DNA of 64,000 nt. Origin: Buchnera aphidicola str. G002 (Myzus persicae). Lineage in GTDB: Bacteria; Pseudomonadota; Gammaproteobacteria; Enterobacterales; Enterobacteriaceae. The notes below the pieces were generated by a model. That model did not search any database. It was not told where the DNA came from and saw only the letters and a list, made by a program, of their open reading frames with translations. Location: the NCBI RefSeq assembly GCF_000521565.1, contig NZ_CP002701.1:558001-622000 (forward strand), read 5' to 3'. Position numbers and translations under genes: made by a program. Below, one piece after another: positions 1 to 12,397 of the stretch. The number at the start of each line of letters is the position of its first letter. Positions within the stretch are counted from its first letter, which is position 1.

Positions 1-329
1 TTTTCTGTTCTAAGTTCACGAGTAACAGGTCCAAAAATACGGGTACCAATAGGTTGCTCATTATTATTTAATACAACACAAGCATTTCTATCAAAACGAA
101 TAATAGAACCATCTGTTCTTCTTACACCTTTTTTAGTTCTTACAACTACTGCTTTAAGAACTTCTCCTTTTTTTACTTTTCCTCTTGGAATTGCTTCTTT
201 AATTGTAATTTTAATAACATCACCAATGTTTGCATATCGGCGACGTGAACCACCTAATACTTTAATACACATCGCAGAACGCGCACCAGAATTATCAGCT
301 ACATGAAGAATTGTTTGTTCTTGAATCAT
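1..329 (-). CDS. rplN: 50S ribosomal protein L14 (partial, 3' end off window)
   Basis: Large-subunit ribosomal protein L14, which binds 23S rRNA at the subunit interface. The reverse strand from the ATG at 329 reads [19 protein letters not shown] and continues with the family motifs [14 protein letters not shown] and [11 protein letters not shown], ending at the window edge after 109 of about 122 residues. It is the first gene of the spc operon, following rpsQ by 139 bases, and a promoter-like sequence lies in that gap. Assignment is secure; only the C-terminus is unseen. Confidence 0.97.
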   Translation of the reverse strand, partial: MIQEQTILHVADNSGARSAMCIKVLGGSRRRYANIGDVIKITIKEAIPRGKVKKGEVLKAVVVRTKKGVRRTDGSIIRFDRNACVVLNNNEQPIGTRIFGPVTRELRTE

Positions 330-397
330 ATTTTAAAACTCCAAATTATTTTAATTGAAAATAGATATATTAAAAACTATTCATATAAAATAACTTT

Positions 398-426
398 ATT
401 ATAACACTGCTTCTATTCTATGAACA
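398..426 (-). promoter_or_regulatory. Candidate spc-operon promoter (extended -10)
   Basis: On the minus strand the sequence TGTTATAAT occurs with TATAAT at 403-398, an extended -10 (TGnTATAAT). The -35 position 17 bases upstream (426-421) is a poor TGTTCA. Transcription would start near 390, about 60 bases before rplN. It sits just after the S10 terminator hairpin, as expected for a separately transcribed spc operon. This is pattern matching only. Confidence 0.45.
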
Positions 427-427
427 G

Positions 428-460
428 AAAACATGAACAGACGTGAGTTTGATCATGTTT
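428..460 (-). terminator. Probable S10-operon terminator hairpin
   Basis: Arms AAACATGA (429-436) and TCATGTTT (453-460) pair perfectly around a 16-base loop, beginning 8 bases after the rpsQ stop codon. On the minus strand the stem is followed by TTTTCTGTTC, a weak U-tract. Position after the last S10 gene and before the spc promoter supports a terminator or attenuator. Confidence 0.45.
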
Positions 461-468
461 ATAATTTT

Positions 469-720
469 TTAAAAAATATTTTTTTCAATAATACGTACTA
501 ATACCCAAGATTTTGTTTTAGAAATTGGACGAGATTCTCGAATCTCTATTAAATCACCTATTGCACATTCATTTTTTTCATCATGAATATGTAATTTTGT
601 TGTTCGTTTAATAAACTTTCCATAAATAGAATGTTTTATAAATCGTTCTATTGAAACAACAGCAGATTTTTCCATCTTATTACTAGTCACTCGACCTTGT
701 AAAGTTCGAATATTTTCCAT
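469..720 (-). CDS. rpsQ: 30S ribosomal protein S17
   Basis: Small-subunit protein S17, a primary 16S rRNA binder. The 83-residue protein begins [20 protein letters not shown] and contains the S17 signature segments [11 protein letters not shown] and [19 protein letters not shown]; the length matches the E. coli protein (84). It is the last gene of the S10 operon, and its start codon shares one base with the rpmC stop, so translation is probably coupled. Confidence 0.97.
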   Translation of the reverse strand: MENIRTLQGRVTSNKMEKSAVVSIERFIKHSIYGKFIKRTTKLHIHDEKNECAIGDLIEIRESRPISKTKSWVLVRIIEKNIF

Positions 721-917
721 TATTTAATAACATCCTTTTCAGTTAATAAACTCTTTACTTGAGCGATATTTCGTCTTACTTTTCTTAATAAATGAGGTTG
801 TTTTAATTTTCCTGAAACAGATTGCATCCGAAGATTAAATTGTTCTCGCAACAATTCTAACAACTCGATATTAAGAGCATTTCTATTTTTTTGTCGAAAT
901 AACATAATTGATTTCAT
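720..917 (-). CDS. rpmC: 50S ribosomal protein L29
   Basis: Large-subunit protein L29, located near the polypeptide exit tunnel. The 65 residues contain the typical two-helix pattern with [14 protein letters not shown] followed by [19 protein letters not shown]. It shares single bases with both neighbours: its stop touches the rpsQ start and its start touches the rplP stop, the same tight packing as in E. coli. Confidence 0.96.
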   Translation of the reverse strand: MKSIMLFRQKNRNALNIELLELLREQFNLRMQSVSGKLKQPHLLRKVRRNIAQVKSLLTEKDVIK

Positions 918-1327
918 TACATCACCATTTTATTAACAAAAGTAGTTTTAATAGGCAATTTTGCTGCAGCTAATTTAAAAGCTTCCCGAGACTCTTGTTC
1001 AGTCACTCCATCTAATTCATAAAGAATTTTACCTGGTTGTACTAAAGCGACCCAATATTCAACATTTCCTTTTCCTTTACCCATTCTTACTTCTAGCGGT
1101 TTTTGTGTGATAGGCTTATCAGGAAATATACGTATCCACATTTTTCCTTGTCTTTTAATACAACGAGTTATGGCTCTTCTTGCAGATTCAATTTGACGTG
1201 CGGTTAAACGTCCTCGATCAGTCGCTTGTAAACCAAAAGAACCAAAATTAACATTAGTACCAGAAGCTAATCCACGATTTCGACCTTTATGCATTTTCCG
1301 AAATTTAGTACGTTTTGGTTGCAACAT
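917..1327 (-). CDS. rplP: 50S ribosomal protein L16
   Basis: Large-subunit protein L16, which helps shape the A-site tRNA channel. It starts [19 protein letters not shown] and carries the conserved [19 protein letters not shown] and [14 protein letters not shown] segments; 136 residues is exactly the E. coli length. Gene order rpsC-rplP-rpmC is that of the E. coli S10 operon. Confidence 0.97.
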   Translation of the reverse strand: MLQPKRTKFRKMHKGRNRGLASGTNVNFGSFGLQATDRGRLTARQIESARRAITRCIKRQGKMWIRIFPDKPITQKPLEVRMGKGKGNVEYWVALVQPGKILYELDGVTEQESREAFKLAAAKLPIKTTFVNKMVM

Positions 1328-1362
1328 TAATTACTTCTCCTTATTCTCTTACTTTATCTTTC

Positions 1363-2064
1363 TTACTTGCGATTTTTGCGATGTTGTTTTTTTGCTTGGA
1401 CAGAAGGTTTTTCTAATTTTTCAATTTCTTCCATACCACCTAATATTTCACCTTTAAAAATCCAAACTTTAACACCGATTACACCATATGTTGTATGAGC
1501 TTCTGAAGTACTATAATCAATATTTGCACGCAGTGTATGTAAAGGAACTCTACCTTCTCTATACCATTCTCTACGAGCTATCTCTGCTCCTCCTAAACGA
1601 CCACTGACTTCAACTTTGATACCTTTAGCACCTTGTCTCATTGCATTTTGTACGGATCTTTTCATAGCACGGCGAAACATGACTCTTCTTTCTAACTGAG
1701 AAGTAATACTGTCTGATACTAATTTAGCATCTAACTCAGGTTTACGTACTTCAGAAATATTTATTTGAACTGGTACACCAGTAATTTTAGCAATATTTAA
1801 TCTTAATTTTTCTACATCTTCACCTTTTTTACCAATAACAATACCAGGTCTTGCTGTATAAATAGTGACGCGAATACTTTTTGCAGGTCTTTCAATAGTA
1901 ATACGAGAAATAGATGCTTTTATTAATTCTTTTATTAAAAATTTACGAACTTTATAATCACTATCTAAATGATTAGCAAAATCTTTAGTATTTGCAAACC
2001 AAACAGAATTCCATTTTTTTATTATTCCTAGTCGCATGCCATTAGGATGTACTTTCTGACCCAT
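1363..2064 (-). CDS. rpsC: 30S ribosomal protein S3
   Basis: Small-subunit protein S3, at the mRNA entry channel. The protein begins [20 protein letters not shown]; an N-terminal KH domain contains [17 protein letters not shown] (about residues 73-89) and the C-terminal domain contains [20 protein letters not shown]. At 233 residues it equals the E. coli protein. It is followed after 35 bases by rplP. Confidence 0.97.
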   Translation of the reverse strand: MGQKVHPNGMRLGIIKKWNSVWFANTKDFANHLDSDYKVRKFLIKELIKASISRITIERPAKSIRVTIYTARPGIVIGKKGEDVEKLRLNIAKITGVPVQINISEVRKPELDAKLVSDSITSQLERRVMFRRAMKRSVQNAMRQGAKGIKVEVSGRLGGAEIARREWYREGRVPLHTLRANIDYSTSEAHTTYGVIGVKVWIFKGEILGGMEEIEKLEKPSVQAKKQHRKNRK

Positions 2065-2082
2065 TACTATTTCCCCTCAATA

Positions 2083-2415
2083 TTAATGATCAGATACAAT
2101 CACAGTAATATGACTCGTACGCTTTAAAATACGATCTGCACGTCCTTTAGCACGTGGCATCATTCTTTTCATTGTTGAACCTTCATTAACAAATATTTTT
2201 TTAATTCTTAATTTATCTATATCAGCACCATCATTATGTTCTGCATTAGCAATGGCTGATTCTAAGACTTTTTTTACTAAAACAGCTGCTTTTTTATTAC
2301 TATAAGTTAAAATATTTAACGCTTGTGGTACTTTTTTCCCACGAACTAAATCGACAATTAAACGTATTTTTTGTGCAGAAGAACGTGCTTGACGATGTTG
2401 AGCTAAAGTTTCCAT
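2083..2415 (-). CDS. rplV: 50S ribosomal protein L22
   Basis: Large-subunit protein L22, whose C-terminal beta hairpin lines the nascent-chain tunnel. The 110 residues start [20 protein letters not shown], and the hairpin segment is [19 protein letters not shown]. Length is identical to E. coli. It lies 18 bases upstream of rpsC within the S10 operon. Confidence 0.97.
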   Translation of the reverse strand: METLAQHRQARSSAQKIRLIVDLVRGKKVPQALNILTYSNKKAAVLVKKVLESAIANAEHNDGADIDKLRIKKIFVNEGSTMKRMMPRAKGRADRILKRTSHITVIVSDH

Positions 2416-2436
2416 TAACTACTCCTCTCTTTTACT

Positions 2437-2715
2437 TTAACGTTTTTTTACTTTTTTATCAGCAGTATGTCCTCTATAAGTACGAGTTAAAGAAAATTCA
2501 CCTAACTTATGACCAACCATTTCTTCTGTAATAAAAACAGGAATATGATTCCGGCCATTATGGATAGATATTGTTAAACCGACCATATTTGGAAATATTG
2601 TCGAACGTCTTGACCAAGTTTTAATCGGTTTTTTATCATTTGTCTTTACTGATTTTTCTACTTTTTGTAATAAACTGACATCAATAAAAGGACCTTTCTT
2701 AAGAGAACGTGGCAT
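2437..2715 (-). CDS. rpsS: 30S ribosomal protein S19
   Basis: Small-subunit head protein S19, forming a complex with S13. It begins [20 protein letters not shown] and contains the family signature [20 protein letters not shown] and [12 protein letters not shown]. The 92-residue length equals E. coli. It sits between rplB and rplV as in the enterobacterial S10 operon. Confidence 0.97.
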   Translation of the reverse strand: MPRSLKKGPFIDVSLLQKVEKSVKTNDKKPIKTWSRRSTIFPNMVGLTISIHNGRNHIPVFITEEMVGHKLGEFSLTRTYRGHTADKKVKKR

Positions 2716-2737
2716 AAAATGATTTTCTCTCTAATAA

Positions 2738-3559
2738 TTATTTTCTACGATGACGTAAAATAAATTTTTCAGTACGTTTATTTTTACGAGTTTTTTTACC
2801 TTTAGTTTGCATACCCCATGGAGTAACCGGATGTTTTCCAAAATTTCTTCCTTCACCACCTCCATGAGGATGATCAACAGGATTCATTGCTGTTCCACGT
2901 ACAGTAGGACGTATTCCTATCCAACGTGATGCTCCAGCTTTCCCTAAAACTTTTAACATATGTTCAGAATTTCCTACTTCACCAATAGTTGCTTTACAAT
3001 TAGACTGAATTTTTCTCATTTCACCAGAACGTAAACGTAAAGTAGCATATTCTTGATCACAAGCTACTAATTGTACATAACTTCCTGCTGAGCGAGCTAT
3101 TTGTCCTCCTTTTCCAGGTTTCATCTCTACATTATGAATAAATGTACCGACTGGAATATTTTTAATTGGTAAAGCATTCCCTATTTTTATAGGAGAATGC
3201 GAACCTGATATAATAGTATCTCCTATTTTTAAATCCTTAGGAGCCAAAACATATCTTCTTTCACCGTCTTTATATAATATTAAAGCAATATTAGAAGAAC
3301 GATTCGGATCATATTCAAATCTTTCTACTATAGCTTCGATATTATCTTTACTTCTTTTAAAATCTATAATACGATATGCCCTTTTATGTCCACCACCAAT
3401 ATGACGTGTAGTAATTCTACCATTATTATTACGCCCTCCACTTTTATTTTTTTTCTTTAAAAGCAGCGCATATGGTTTTCCTTTATACAATTCTGAATTT
3501 AGAATTTTCACCACATGGCGACGACCCGGAGATGTCGGTTTACATTTAACAATTGCCAT
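2738..3559 (-). CDS. rplB: 50S ribosomal protein L2
   Basis: Large-subunit protein L2, needed for subunit association and peptidyl-transferase assembly. The 273-residue protein contains [20 protein letters not shown] near the N-terminus and the signature [20 protein letters not shown] near the C-terminus, including the conserved histidine in [10 protein letters not shown] that lies near the catalytic centre. It is followed by rpsS after 22 bases. Confidence 0.98.
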   Translation of the reverse strand: MAIVKCKPTSPGRRHVVKILNSELYKGKPYALLLKKKNKSGGRNNNGRITTRHIGGGHKRAYRIIDFKRSKDNIEAIVERFEYDPNRSSNIALILYKDGERRYVLAPKDLKIGDTIISGSHSPIKIGNALPIKNIPVGTFIHNVEMKPGKGGQIARSAGSYVQLVACDQEYATLRLRSGEMRKIQSNCKATIGEVGNSEHMLKVLGKAGASRWIGIRPTVRGTAMNPVDHPHGGGEGRNFGKHPVTPWGMQTKGKKTRKNKRTEKFILRHRRK

Positions 3560-3573
3560 TTTTTGTCCTCCGA

Positions 3574-3876
3574 CTACTCTGTATTGCCAATGAAATCTAA
3601 ATTATACCCTTTTTTTACCTTAATATAAGCTTTTTTCCAATTACTTTTCTCAATAGTACGATTAGATTGACGCTTCTTTTTACCTTTGACTTTTAATGTT
3701 CTTATACAATCAACTTCTATATCAAATATTTTTTTCACTGCACATTTTATTTCATATTTAGTAGCATTATTCAAAACTTTTAAAACAACAGTGTGAAATT
3801 TTTCTATAGATATAGATGATTTTTCAGAGATATGTGGAGAAAGTAGTATTTTGAGCAAACGTTCTTCAGCAATCAT
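3574..3876 (-). CDS. rplW: 50S ribosomal protein L23
   Basis: Large-subunit protein L23 at the tunnel exit, the docking site for trigger factor and SRP. The 100-residue protein starts [20 protein letters not shown] and contains [21 protein letters not shown]. Its ATG overlaps the rplD stop by four bases (ATGA), implying coupled translation. Length matches E. coli. Confidence 0.96.
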   Translation of the reverse strand: MIAEERLLKILLSPHISEKSSISIEKFHTVVLKVLNNATKYEIKCAVKKIFDIEVDCIRTLKVKGKKKRQSNRTIEKSNWKKAYIKVKKGYNLDFIGNTE

Positions 3877-4478
3877 GAAAGTATTTCCTCTACTTTTTGC
3901 ACTGCTTCTACAGTAATAATAACATGCTCAAAAGCAATTAAACTAACAGGATCTATAGAATTTACATCTTTCACATCTACTCCATACAAATTTCTAGATG
4001 CAAGAAATAAATTATTGTCTTTTTGATGAAGAATAATCAAAACATTTTTTAAATTTATATCCTGTAATTTCTCTACTAAGAGTTTTGTTTTAGGTAAAGC
4101 TAATGAAAAATTCTTAAATACAATTAATCTTTTTTGACGTATTAATTCAGAAAAAATACTTTTTAACGCACCACGATACATTTTTTTATTAACTTTTTGA
4201 CTATATTCTTGCGGTTTTGCAGCAAATGTAACACCACCTGATCGCCAAATTGGACTCCGAAAAGATCCTGCACGTGCACGACCAGTACCTTTTTGACGCC
4301 ATGGTTTTCTACCTGATCCAGAAACTTCAGCACGACTTTTTTGAGCTCTCGAACCTTGACGGGTAGATGCTGAATAAGCAATAACGACTTGATGAATTAG
4401 AGCTTTATTAAAATCACGGGCAAAAATGATTTCAGAAACACTAAGCATACTTTGTATGTCTTTAACTACTAATTCCAT
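3873..4478 (-). CDS. rplD: 50S ribosomal protein L4
   Basis: Large-subunit protein L4; in E. coli it also represses its own operon by acting on the S10 leader. The 201-residue protein contains the tunnel-loop segment with [20 protein letters not shown] followed by [14 protein letters not shown]. Whether autogenous control survives here cannot be told from the gene; the leader upstream of rpsJ is short and A/T-rich. Confidence 0.97.
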   Translation of the reverse strand: MELVVKDIQSMLSVSEIIFARDFNKALIHQVVIAYSASTRQGSRAQKSRAEVSGSGRKPWRQKGTGRARAGSFRSPIWRSGGVTFAAKPQEYSQKVNKKMYRGALKSIFSELIRQKRLIVFKNFSLALPKTKLLVEKLQDINLKNVLIILHQKDNNLFLASRNLYGVDVKDVNSIDPVSLIAFEHVIITVEAVQKVEEILS

Positions 4479-4497
4479 GCTTTACTCCTCACTGCTT

Positions 4498-5127
4498 TCA
4501 AACCTTAATAGCTGGTTTAACGATAAGATCACTACCGGTAGCACCGGGAACAGCACCTTTTACTAAAAGAAGATTTTTATTCTCATCTATATCTACTATC
4601 TGTAAACTTTGTATAGTAACGCGACTATTCCCTAGTTGTCCTGCCATTTTTTTTCCTTTAAAAACTCTACCCGGAGTTTGATTCTGTCCGATAGAACCAG
4701 GTACTCTATGAGATAAAGAATTCCCGTGTGTTGCATCTTGAGTATGAAAATTCCAACGTTTTACTGTTCCAGAAAAACCTTTTCCTTTGGAGATACCTGT
4801 AATATCAACTTTTTTTATATTATTAAAGAAATTAATTTTGATATTTTGACCTACTTGAAATTTTTTATCTGAGTTAATTTTAAATTCCCATAAACCACGA
4901 CCAGGAGTAACTCCAGACTTTAGAAAGTGACCTGCTTTTGGCTTATTTAACCTATTTATTTTTTTTATACCAGTAGTTACTTGAATGGCACAGTAAAAAT
5001 CAGTATTTATATTTTTTACTTGAGTAATTCGATTTTCTTGAAGTTCAATTACTGTAACAGGAATTGAAGAACCTTCTTTAGTAAAAATACGAGTCATACC
5101 AAGTTTTTTACCAATTAAACCAATCAT
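4498..5127 (-). CDS. rplC: 50S ribosomal protein L3
   Basis: Large-subunit protein L3, an early assembly protein. It starts [20 protein letters not shown] and has the central signature [20 protein letters not shown] followed by [20 protein letters not shown], including the Gln that PrmB methylates in E. coli. The length of 209 residues equals E. coli. It is second in the S10 operon, 30 bases after rpsJ. Confidence 0.97.
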   Translation of the reverse strand: MIGLIGKKLGMTRIFTKEGSSIPVTVIELQENRITQVKNINTDFYCAIQVTTGIKKINRLNKPKAGHFLKSGVTPGRGLWEFKINSDKKFQVGQNIKINFFNNIKKVDITGISKGKGFSGTVKRWNFHTQDATHGNSLSHRVPGSIGQNQTPGRVFKGKKMAGQLGNSRVTIQSLQIVDIDENKNLLLVKGAVPGATGSDLIVKPAIKV

Positions 5128-5157
5128 GCTTTTGATACCTTAATTATATATATATAA

Positions 5158-5484
<327 letters not shown>

Positions 5485-5565
5485 TTATATACACACACTA
5501 AAAAATTAATCTTCTCTGAAATTTTATCTATATTCAAGAGTAGATATAATTAATAAAATTATATA

Positions 5566-5582
5566 ACTCCTATATTAGGAGT
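5566..5582. promoter_or_regulatory. Leader hairpin upstream of rpsJ
   Basis: ACTCCTA (5566-5572) and TAGGAGT (5576-5582) form a perfect 7-bp stem with a 3-base loop, in what would be the S10 mRNA leader. On the plus strand it is followed by ATTTTTT, making it terminator-like in the direction where no gene reads. It could be a relic of the L4-responsive leader; that is conjecture. Confidence 0.3.
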
Positions 5583-5601
5583 ATTTTTTAAAATATATGA
5601 A

Positions 5602-5631
5602 TTTATATATTTAATAAAATTAGCTTGTCAT
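5602..5631 (-). promoter_or_regulatory. Candidate S10-operon promoter
   Basis: On the minus strand ATGACA (5631-5626) and TATAAA (5607-5602) are each one mismatch from sigma-70 consensus and are separated by 18 bases. Predicted start near 5595 gives a leader of about 125 bases before rpsJ. In such A/T-rich DNA chance matches to the -10 are common, so this is tentative. Confidence 0.35.
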
Positions 5632-5700
5632 AATATTTTATTTTTAAATAAATTAGCTAATATTATATATTAAAATAAAAAAAAAAAATATTTTTATTAT

Positions 5701-5739
5701 ATAAAAAATCAAGAAAAGAGCATTTTATACTCTTTTCTT
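5701..5739 (-). terminator. Intrinsic terminator after tufA
   Basis: AAGAAAAGAG (5711-5720) and CTCTTTTCTT (5730-5739) make a perfect 10-bp stem with a 9-base loop. On the minus strand it is followed by GATTTTTTAT. It begins 53 bases after the tufA stop and is the end of the str operon. Confidence 0.75.
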
Positions 5740-5791
5740 AATAAACTCAACTAGATAATCAGTATAAAAAATTTTTTTAAATAGAAAAACA

Positions 5792-6988
<1,197 letters not shown>

Positions 6989-7044
6989 TTAGATAAAATG
7001 TTTTGTATAAATAAAAATATTGTATACATTATAGAAAAAAACTG

Positions 7045-9153
7045 CTACTTTTCTCTTTTTTCAATGATAGACATAGAAATGCTGGAAGGTGCTTCTACAT
7101 ATTTTAAAAACTCCATAGAATAAGAAGCTCTACCTTGTGTTTGAGAACGCAAATCAGTAGCATAGCCAAACATTTCTGATAAAGGAACACAGGCACTAAT
7201 GTTTTTACCTATTAATAAATCTTGCATTCCTTCGATAATACCTCTTCTGCGATTTAAATCACCTATGACATCTCCCATATAGTCATCTGGAGTTTCTACT
7301 TCTACTTTCATAATTGGCTCTAATAAAACTGGATGAGCTCTTTTAAAACCATTTTTAAATGCAATAGAAGCTGCTAATTTAAATGCTAATTCAGACGAAT
7401 CAACATCATGATAAGAACCAAAATAAAGACGAACACCAATGTCTACTACAGGGTAACCAGCTAATGGACCATATTTTAATTGTTCTTGAATTCCTTTATC
7501 AATAGCAGAAATATATTCGCTAGGTATTACTCCTCCTTTAATATCATTAACAAATAAATATCCTGCACCTCCTGGCTCTAATGGAAATAATTCTATAACT
7601 ACATGACCGTACTGACCTCTTCCACCTGATTGCTTAATATGTTTACCTTCAATATCTTCAACTTTATTTAAAATTGTTTCACGATATGCCACTTGAGGTT
7701 TTCCAACATTAGCATCAACACTAAATTCTCGTTTCATTCGATCAATAATAATTTCTAAATGTAATTCACCCATACCTGAAATAATAGTTTGATTAGATTC
7801 TTGATCAGTTTTTACTCTAAAAGAAGGATCTTCTTTTGCTAATCGATTTAAAGCTAGTCCCATTTTTTCTTGATCAATTTTAGTTTTAGGTTCTACAGAA
7901 ATAGAAATTACTGGTTCTGGAAATTCCATACGTTCTAATATAATTGGTTGATTTAAATCACATAAAGTATCACCAGTAGTTACATCTTTTAACCCAATAG
8001 CTGCAGCAATATCACCTGCATATACTTCTTTTATCTCTTCTCTTTTATTGGCATGCATTTGAACAATTCTACCAAATCTTTCTCGTTGAGATTTTACTGA
8101 ATTAAAAACAGTATCTCCAGATTTTACAACTCCTGAATACACACGGAAAAAAGTTAAATTACCTACAAATGGATCATTAGCAATTTTAAAAGCTAGAGCA
8201 GAAAAAGGTGCACTGTCATTTGAAATTCTAATAGCTGGAGTATTTGTATTATTATTTAAAACACCTTTAATATCTTGAATATCATTAGGAGCAGGTAAAT
8301 ATTCAATAATTGCATCTAACAAAGCTTGAACGCCTTTATTTTTGAAAGCAGAACCACAAGTAATTAATACAATTTCGTCATTTAATGCACGCTTTCGCAA
8401 TGCAGACTTAATCTCAATCTCAGATAATTCTATACCATTTAAGTATTTTTCCACTAAATCTTCATTAGACTCAACTGCAGATTCAATTAAATTTTGATGC
8501 CATTTTCCTGCTAATACCGTCATTTCATCAGGAATATCAGAATAAGTGAATGTTAAACCCTGATCAGAATCTTTCCAATAAATAGCTTTCATTTTTATTA
8601 AATCTATCACACCAACAAAACTATCTTCTGTACCAATAGCTAGCTGCAAAGGAACAGGATTAGCACCGAGTCGTGTTTTAATTTGTTCAACTACTTTTAA
8701 AAAATTTGCACCCATGCGATCCATTTTGTTTATAAATGCTATACGAGGAACTTTATATTTATTTGCTTGACGCCATACAGTTTCTGATTGAGGTTGTACG
8801 CCACCTACTGCACAATAAACCATAACAGCACCATCTAAAACACGCATAGAACGCTCAACTTCTATAGTAAAATCTACATGACCAGGTGTATCAATAATAT
8901 TAATTCTATGTCGTTCAAATTGTTTTGCCATACCACTCCAAAAAGTGGTAGTAGCTGCTGATGTAATAGTAATTCCTCTTTCTTGTTCTTGTTCCATCCA
9001 ATCCATAGTAGCAGCACCGTCATGAACTTCACCAATCTTATGATTAATTCCTGTATAAAATAAGATCCTTTCAGTAGTAGTTGTTTTTCCTGCATCTATA
9101 TGAGCGCTAATTCCAATATTACGATAGCGAGATATAGGAGTTGTACGAGACAT
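7045..9153 (-). CDS. fusA: Elongation factor G
   Basis: Translocation GTPase. The 702-residue protein has G1 [15 protein letters not shown], switch-[10 protein letters not shown] and G4 NKMDR, the domain IV segment [14 protein letters not shown] and C-terminal domain V. Its length is within two residues of E. coli (704). It lies between rpsG and tufA in the canonical str order. Confidence 0.98.
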   Translation of the reverse strand: MSRTTPISRYRNIGISAHIDAGKTTTTERILFYTGINHKIGEVHDGAATMDWMEQEQERGITITSAATTTFWSGMAKQFERHRINIIDTPGHVDFTIEVERSMRVLDGAVMVYCAVGGVQPQSETVWRQANKYKVPRIAFINKMDRMGANFLKVVEQIKTRLGANPVPLQLAIGTEDSFVGVIDLIKMKAIYWKDSDQGLTFTYSDIPDEMTVLAGKWHQNLIESAVESNEDLVEKYLNGIELSEIEIKSALRKRALNDEIVLITCGSAFKNKGVQALLDAIIEYLPAPNDIQDIKGVLNNNTNTPAIRISNDSAPFSALAFKIANDPFVGNLTFFRVYSGVVKSGDTVFNSVKSQRERFGRIVQMHANKREEIKEVYAGDIAAAIGLKDVTTGDTLCDLNQPIILERMEFPEPVISISVEPKTKIDQEKMGLALNRLAKEDPSFRVKTDQESNQTIISGMGELHLEIIIDRMKREFSVDANVGKPQVAYRETILNKVEDIEGKHIKQSGGRGQYGHVVIELFPLEPGGAGYLFVNDIKGGVIPSEYISAIDKGIQEQLKYGPLAGYPVVDIGVRLYFGSYHDVDSSELAFKLAASIAFKNGFKRAHPVLLEPIMKVEVETPDDYMGDVIGDLNRRRGIIEGMQDLLIGKNISACVPLSEMFGYATDLRSQTQGRASYSMEFLKYVEAPSSISMSIIEKREK

Positions 9154-9240
9154 TTTCTTTCTCTCATGTTTAGGTTTTTAAAATTTAGATAACTGTCTCA
9201 ATAATTTTAGAATTATATATAAATAAAAATTATCATAATT

Positions 9241-9711
9241 TTACCAACGATAATGAGCAAATGCTTTGTTTGCTTCTGCCATTCTATGGACTTCTTCTCT
9301 TTTTTTTACTGCTGTGCCTTTATTTTCTATAGCATCATAAAGTTCATTTGATAAACGTAAAGACATAGATTTATCTGCACGTTTTCGTGCTGATTCTACA
9401 ATCCAACGCATGGCTAATGCATTTCGACGTACTGGACGTACTTCAACTGGTACTTGGTATGTTGATCCACCAACACGACGAGATTTTACTTCTACAGTTG
9501 GGCGCACATGCTCTAAAGCTATTTCAAATGCTTCTAATTCTTTTTTGTCTGTACGTTTAGATAAGTTTTTTAAGGCAGTATAAACAATTACTTCAGCAAT
9601 CGATTTTTTACCATCTATCATAAGAATATTAATAAACTTAGCTAGTAGTTCTGAAGAAAACTTTGGATCTGGTAGAATTTTACGAGTGCTAATAATACGA
9701 CGACGTGGCAT
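9241..9711 (-). CDS. rpsG: 30S ribosomal protein S7
   Basis: Small-subunit head-assembly protein S7. It starts [20 protein letters not shown] and contains the signature [20 protein letters not shown] and ends [11 protein letters not shown]. The 156-residue form matches most enterobacteria. It lies 62 bases after rpsL. Confidence 0.97.
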   Translation of the reverse strand: MPRRRIISTRKILPDPKFSSELLAKFINILMIDGKKSIAEVIVYTALKNLSKRTDKKELEAFEIALEHVRPTVEVKSRRVGGSTYQVPVEVRPVRRNALAMRWIVESARKRADKSMSLRLSNELYDAIENKGTAVKKREEVHRMAEANKAFAHYRW

Positions 9712-9773
9712 AAAGACTCCTTTAAAATAATTATATAAATAACTATACGAGTTATTATAAAAATAATAATATT

Positions 9774-10148
9774 TTATATTTTAGGTTTTTTAACTCCGTA
9801 TTTAGAACGACCTTTCTTGCGCTCTTTAACACCTGCACAATCTAATGCACCTCTTACAATATGATATCTTACTCCAGGTAAATCTTTCACACGACCTCCT
9901 CGTATCAAAATTACAGAATGTTCCTGTAAATTATGACCTTCGCCACCAATATAGGCTGTTACTTCAAAACCATTTGTTAATCTTACACGACACACTTTAC
10001 GTAATGCCGAATTAGGTTTCTTAGGTGTAGTAGTATAAACTCTAATACAAACACCTCTTTTTTGAGGACTTCCATTTAATGCGGGAACATTACTTTTAAT
10101 AACTTTACGTAAACGAGGTTTACGGACCAATTGATTGACTGTGGCCAT
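9774..10148 (-). CDS. rpsL: 30S ribosomal protein S12
   Basis: Decoding-centre protein S12. From the ATG at 10148, preceded by GGAG at good spacing, it gives 124 residues beginning [20 protein letters not shown], equal to E. coli; a longer in-frame start exists but lacks homology. The segment [13 protein letters not shown] retains the lysine whose changes give streptomycin resistance, so the sequence looks like the sensitive form. First gene of the str operon. Confidence 0.97.
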   Translation of the reverse strand: MATVNQLVRKPRLRKVIKSNVPALNGSPQKRGVCIRVYTTTPKKPNSALRKVCRVRLTNGFEVTAYIGGEGHNLQEHSVILIRGGRVKDLPGVRYHIVRGALDCAGVKERKKGRSKYGVKKPKI

Positions 10149-10271
10149 AAAAACTCCTATTTTATAATTGATTTTATGGAAAATTATCGACATAATATAA
10201 AAGAAAAAGTTTTACTATTTATGCAGATTTTTTAAGATTGGATGTAATTTTTAACCATAACCTAGTATTTT

Positions 10272-10559
10272 TTACCAAGCCATCTGTTTTTGATGTTTTA
10301 ATGTCAATGAAACGAAATGAATATAACTTATTAAGATAAACTTACTTGAAATGTTTTTATGAATTCCGCGAGCATAAACATCTTCTTTTATAATATACAA
10401 CTTAGCTGAAGACATAACTATATTTTTTAAAAAAATATTATCTTTTAATCCAATAAGCACACCGTCTTGAAGCGCCAAAAAATCATCTGATGTTCTTAAC
10501 ATACTTATAACAAGATCAATATTTATTTCAAAAGGAGATTTCATTAAAGTATGTAACAT
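10272..10559 (-). CDS. tusB: Sulfurtransferase complex subunit TusB
   Basis: Subunit of the TusBCD complex that relays sulfur from TusA to TusE and then MnmA for 2-thiolation of U34 in tRNA for Lys, Glu and Gln. Starting at the ATG at 10559 (AAGGTG upstream) gives 95 residues, the E. coli length, beginning [20 protein letters not shown]. The C-terminus KHQKQMAW matches the family end. Order tusD-tusC-tusB-rpsL is as in E. coli. Confidence 0.92.
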   Translation of the reverse strand: MLHTLMKSPFEINIDLVISMLRTSDDFLALQDGVLIGLKDNIFLKNIVMSSAKLYIIKEDVYARGIHKNISSKFILISYIHFVSLTLKHQKQMAW

Positions 10560-10572
10560 GTTTTTATACACC

Positions 10573-10932
10573 TTAAAAATTAATAATTGCATCATGACTA
10601 TCTAATTTTAAACGTAAAAAATATGAATTTAATATATCTATTTTTAATATAAAATTTTCATTGCAATTAAATCCTCTTTTTATTAATGATGCTTCACAAC
10701 AATAAAAATTTTTAATATCATAAAAAGATAATATAGAAAAAGAAGATGTATAATTACGTGCTAAAATATTATCTGAATGATAACTTTTCATTAACTGTAA
10801 AACACCATCACCAATAAAAAATAAACTAATGTTATTTAGAATTGCAGAAATACCAAAAACGGCATCAAGTCCTTCTCTACCAAAACTTGTTCCATGGGGG
10901 GAACGAGAAAAAACAAAAGCAATTTTTTCCAT
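10573..10932 (-). CDS. tusC: Sulfurtransferase complex subunit TusC
   Basis: TusC of the TusBCD sulfur-relay hexamer. The 119-residue protein (E. coli 119) starts [20 protein letters not shown] and keeps the family pattern [12 protein letters not shown] near residues 20-31 and [12 protein letters not shown]. It is followed by tusB after 13 bases. Confidence 0.93.
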   Translation of the reverse strand: MEKIAFVFSRSPHGTSFGREGLDAVFGISAILNNISLFFIGDGVLQLMKSYHSDNILARNYTSSFSILSFYDIKNFYCCEASLIKRGFNCNENFILKIDILNSYFLRLKLDSHDAIINF

Positions 10933-10950
10933 TATAAGAAGTGTACCTAA

Positions 10951-11337
10951 TTAAAATTGTATTATACGATCACATATTTTTATAGAATGAGCTAATTCTA
11001 TCAATCCACTTAATTCAAAACAAAAGGCTAAATTACCTTTTTGAACATTTAAATTCATTTTTTTTTCGTCTTCTATAATACCTCTTCTAAGAGCTGCACT
11101 ATTGCATACATATAATTTTACTTGATGTTGTCTATTTAATTTTTGCCATGCTTCAATTAAATTAAACTCATCACTTGCTGGTTGAGTCATGTTATTAGCA
11201 TTAAGAACACCGTCGCAATAAAAAAAAACACTATATAATGTATGTTTTGTTTTGACTAAAGATTGACAAAAAAGAAAAGCAGTACTTGCGTTTTGCGTTC
11301 CATAAGCTGCACCTGTAACTAATATTGTGTAATTCAT
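10951..11337 (-). CDS. tusD: Sulfurtransferase complex subunit TusD
   Basis: Catalytic subunit of TusBCD. The 128 residues match E. coli length; counting from [20 protein letters not shown] places a cysteine at residue 78 in [10 protein letters not shown], the position of the E. coli sulfur-carrying Cys78. Its presence implies that tRNA 2-thiouridine synthesis is retained. It heads the tus-str gene run. Confidence 0.94.
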   Translation of the reverse strand: MNYTILVTGAAYGTQNASTAFLFCQSLVKTKHTLYSVFFYCDGVLNANNMTQPASDEFNLIEAWQKLNRQHQVKLYVCNSAALRRGIIEDEKKMNLNVQKGNLAFCFELSGLIELAHSIKICDRIIQF

Positions 11338-11417
11338 ATTTAAATTTTTATACTAAGAAGAACGTTTAAAATAATTTTTAATGATATTTATAAAATTAAT
11401 TTTTACTAATAAATATA

Positions 11418-12182
11418 CTATTCTATGTTTATAACATCTAATAATTCTATATCAAAAATTAAAGTCGAGTTACTCGGAATCCCATTAACACCTCTTTCTC
11501 CATAACCTAAATGAGGAGGAATAACTAATTTCACTTTACCTCCTTTTTTAATATATTTTAATCCTTCTTGCCAACCTAATATGACATCTTTCAATACTAA
11601 TGATACAGGTTTTCCTCTTTTATAAGAATTATCAAATTCTATCCCGTCAATTAATTTTCCAATATAATGAACAGTAATTTTTGTATCATTAGTTAAAATT
11701 TCACCTTCTCCTTCTTTTTCTACAAGATATAAAAGACCACTAGATGTTTTTTTTACTCCCTTAATTTTAGAAAAATTTTTCATATATACTTCTCCTTTCA
11801 TAAAATTTTCTTTTGCACTTTTTGCAAATTGAATTTTATTAGCATTTTTTAATTTTTCTTCTAATTCTTTTAAAATCACTGAAATTTCTTGATGTGATAA
11901 TTTTAAATTACCAGAAATTGCATCTTGCACTCCCTTTAACAGATTTTCTTTATCTAATTTTATGCCTATTTTTTTTTGTGTTTCAAAAGATTGATTCACA
12001 TAATCTCCTAATGAAACACCTAAAGAATAACTTAATTTTTCATTATTATTTTTAAATATATTATTCGTTTTCAAAGAAGATTGAATGTGAATATTATTCA
12101 AAGATGTTTCTTGAGAAAACGATTTTGGAATATATAATATTATACATAGTAATATTATTCTTTTAAGAAGTAAAAAAATCAT
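11418..12182 (-). CDS. fkpA: FKBP-type peptidyl-prolyl isomerase FkpA
   Basis: Periplasmic proline isomerase and chaperone. I start at 12182 because GGAG lies six bases upstream; an in-frame ATG four codons earlier would include that site. The N-terminus has a basic residue, a hydrophobic run and SFSQ, a plausible signal peptidase I site near residue 24. An N-terminal FkpA dimerisation region is followed by an FKBP domain (about residues 145-250) with VHYIGKLIDGIEFDNSYKRG and PPHLGYGERG. At 254 residues it is slightly shorter than E. coli (270). Confidence 0.92.
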   Translation of the reverse strand: MIFLLLKRIILLCIILYIPKSFSQETSLNNIHIQSSLKTNNIFKNNNEKLSYSLGVSLGDYVNQSFETQKKIGIKLDKENLLKGVQDAISGNLKLSHQEISVILKELEEKLKNANKIQFAKSAKENFMKGEVYMKNFSKIKGVKKTSSGLLYLVEKEGEGEILTNDTKITVHYIGKLIDGIEFDNSYKRGKPVSLVLKDVILGWQEGLKYIKKGGKVKLVIPPHLGYGERGVNGIPSNSTLIFDIELLDVINIE

Positions 12183-12361
12183 TTGTTGCTCCAAGAAAAC
12201 TTCTATAAAATATTATATCTTTCATTAAAAAGTATAATTTTTTCAAAATGAATTCGATCAAAAGCTAATAAAATTTTTTTTAGTATGCTAACTAATTAAC
12301 ATTGATATTTTTATAAAAAAATTTTATGATAGATATTGATATCTATAAATATATCTAAAAT

Positions 12362-12397
12362 ATAATGAAATAGTATTGAAAAATACTATTTCATTAT
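12362..12397 (-). terminator. argD terminator, 16-bp perfect hairpin
   Basis: Bases 12362-12377 pair perfectly with 12382-12397 around a GAAA (plus) or TTTC (minus) loop, starting immediately after the argD stop codon at 12398-12400. On the minus strand it is followed by ATATTTTAG. An uninterrupted 16-bp stem is long for this genome. Confidence 0.7.

Noticed and set aside
5677..5688. A12 run as a functional signal
   Set aside because: It is intergenic with no promoter spacing around it; homopolymers are common in this composition.
8874..9095. 73-residue ORF inside fusA
   Set aside because: Same strand, different frame, within the strongly conserved N-terminal GTPase region of EF-G; no homology or ribosome-binding site.
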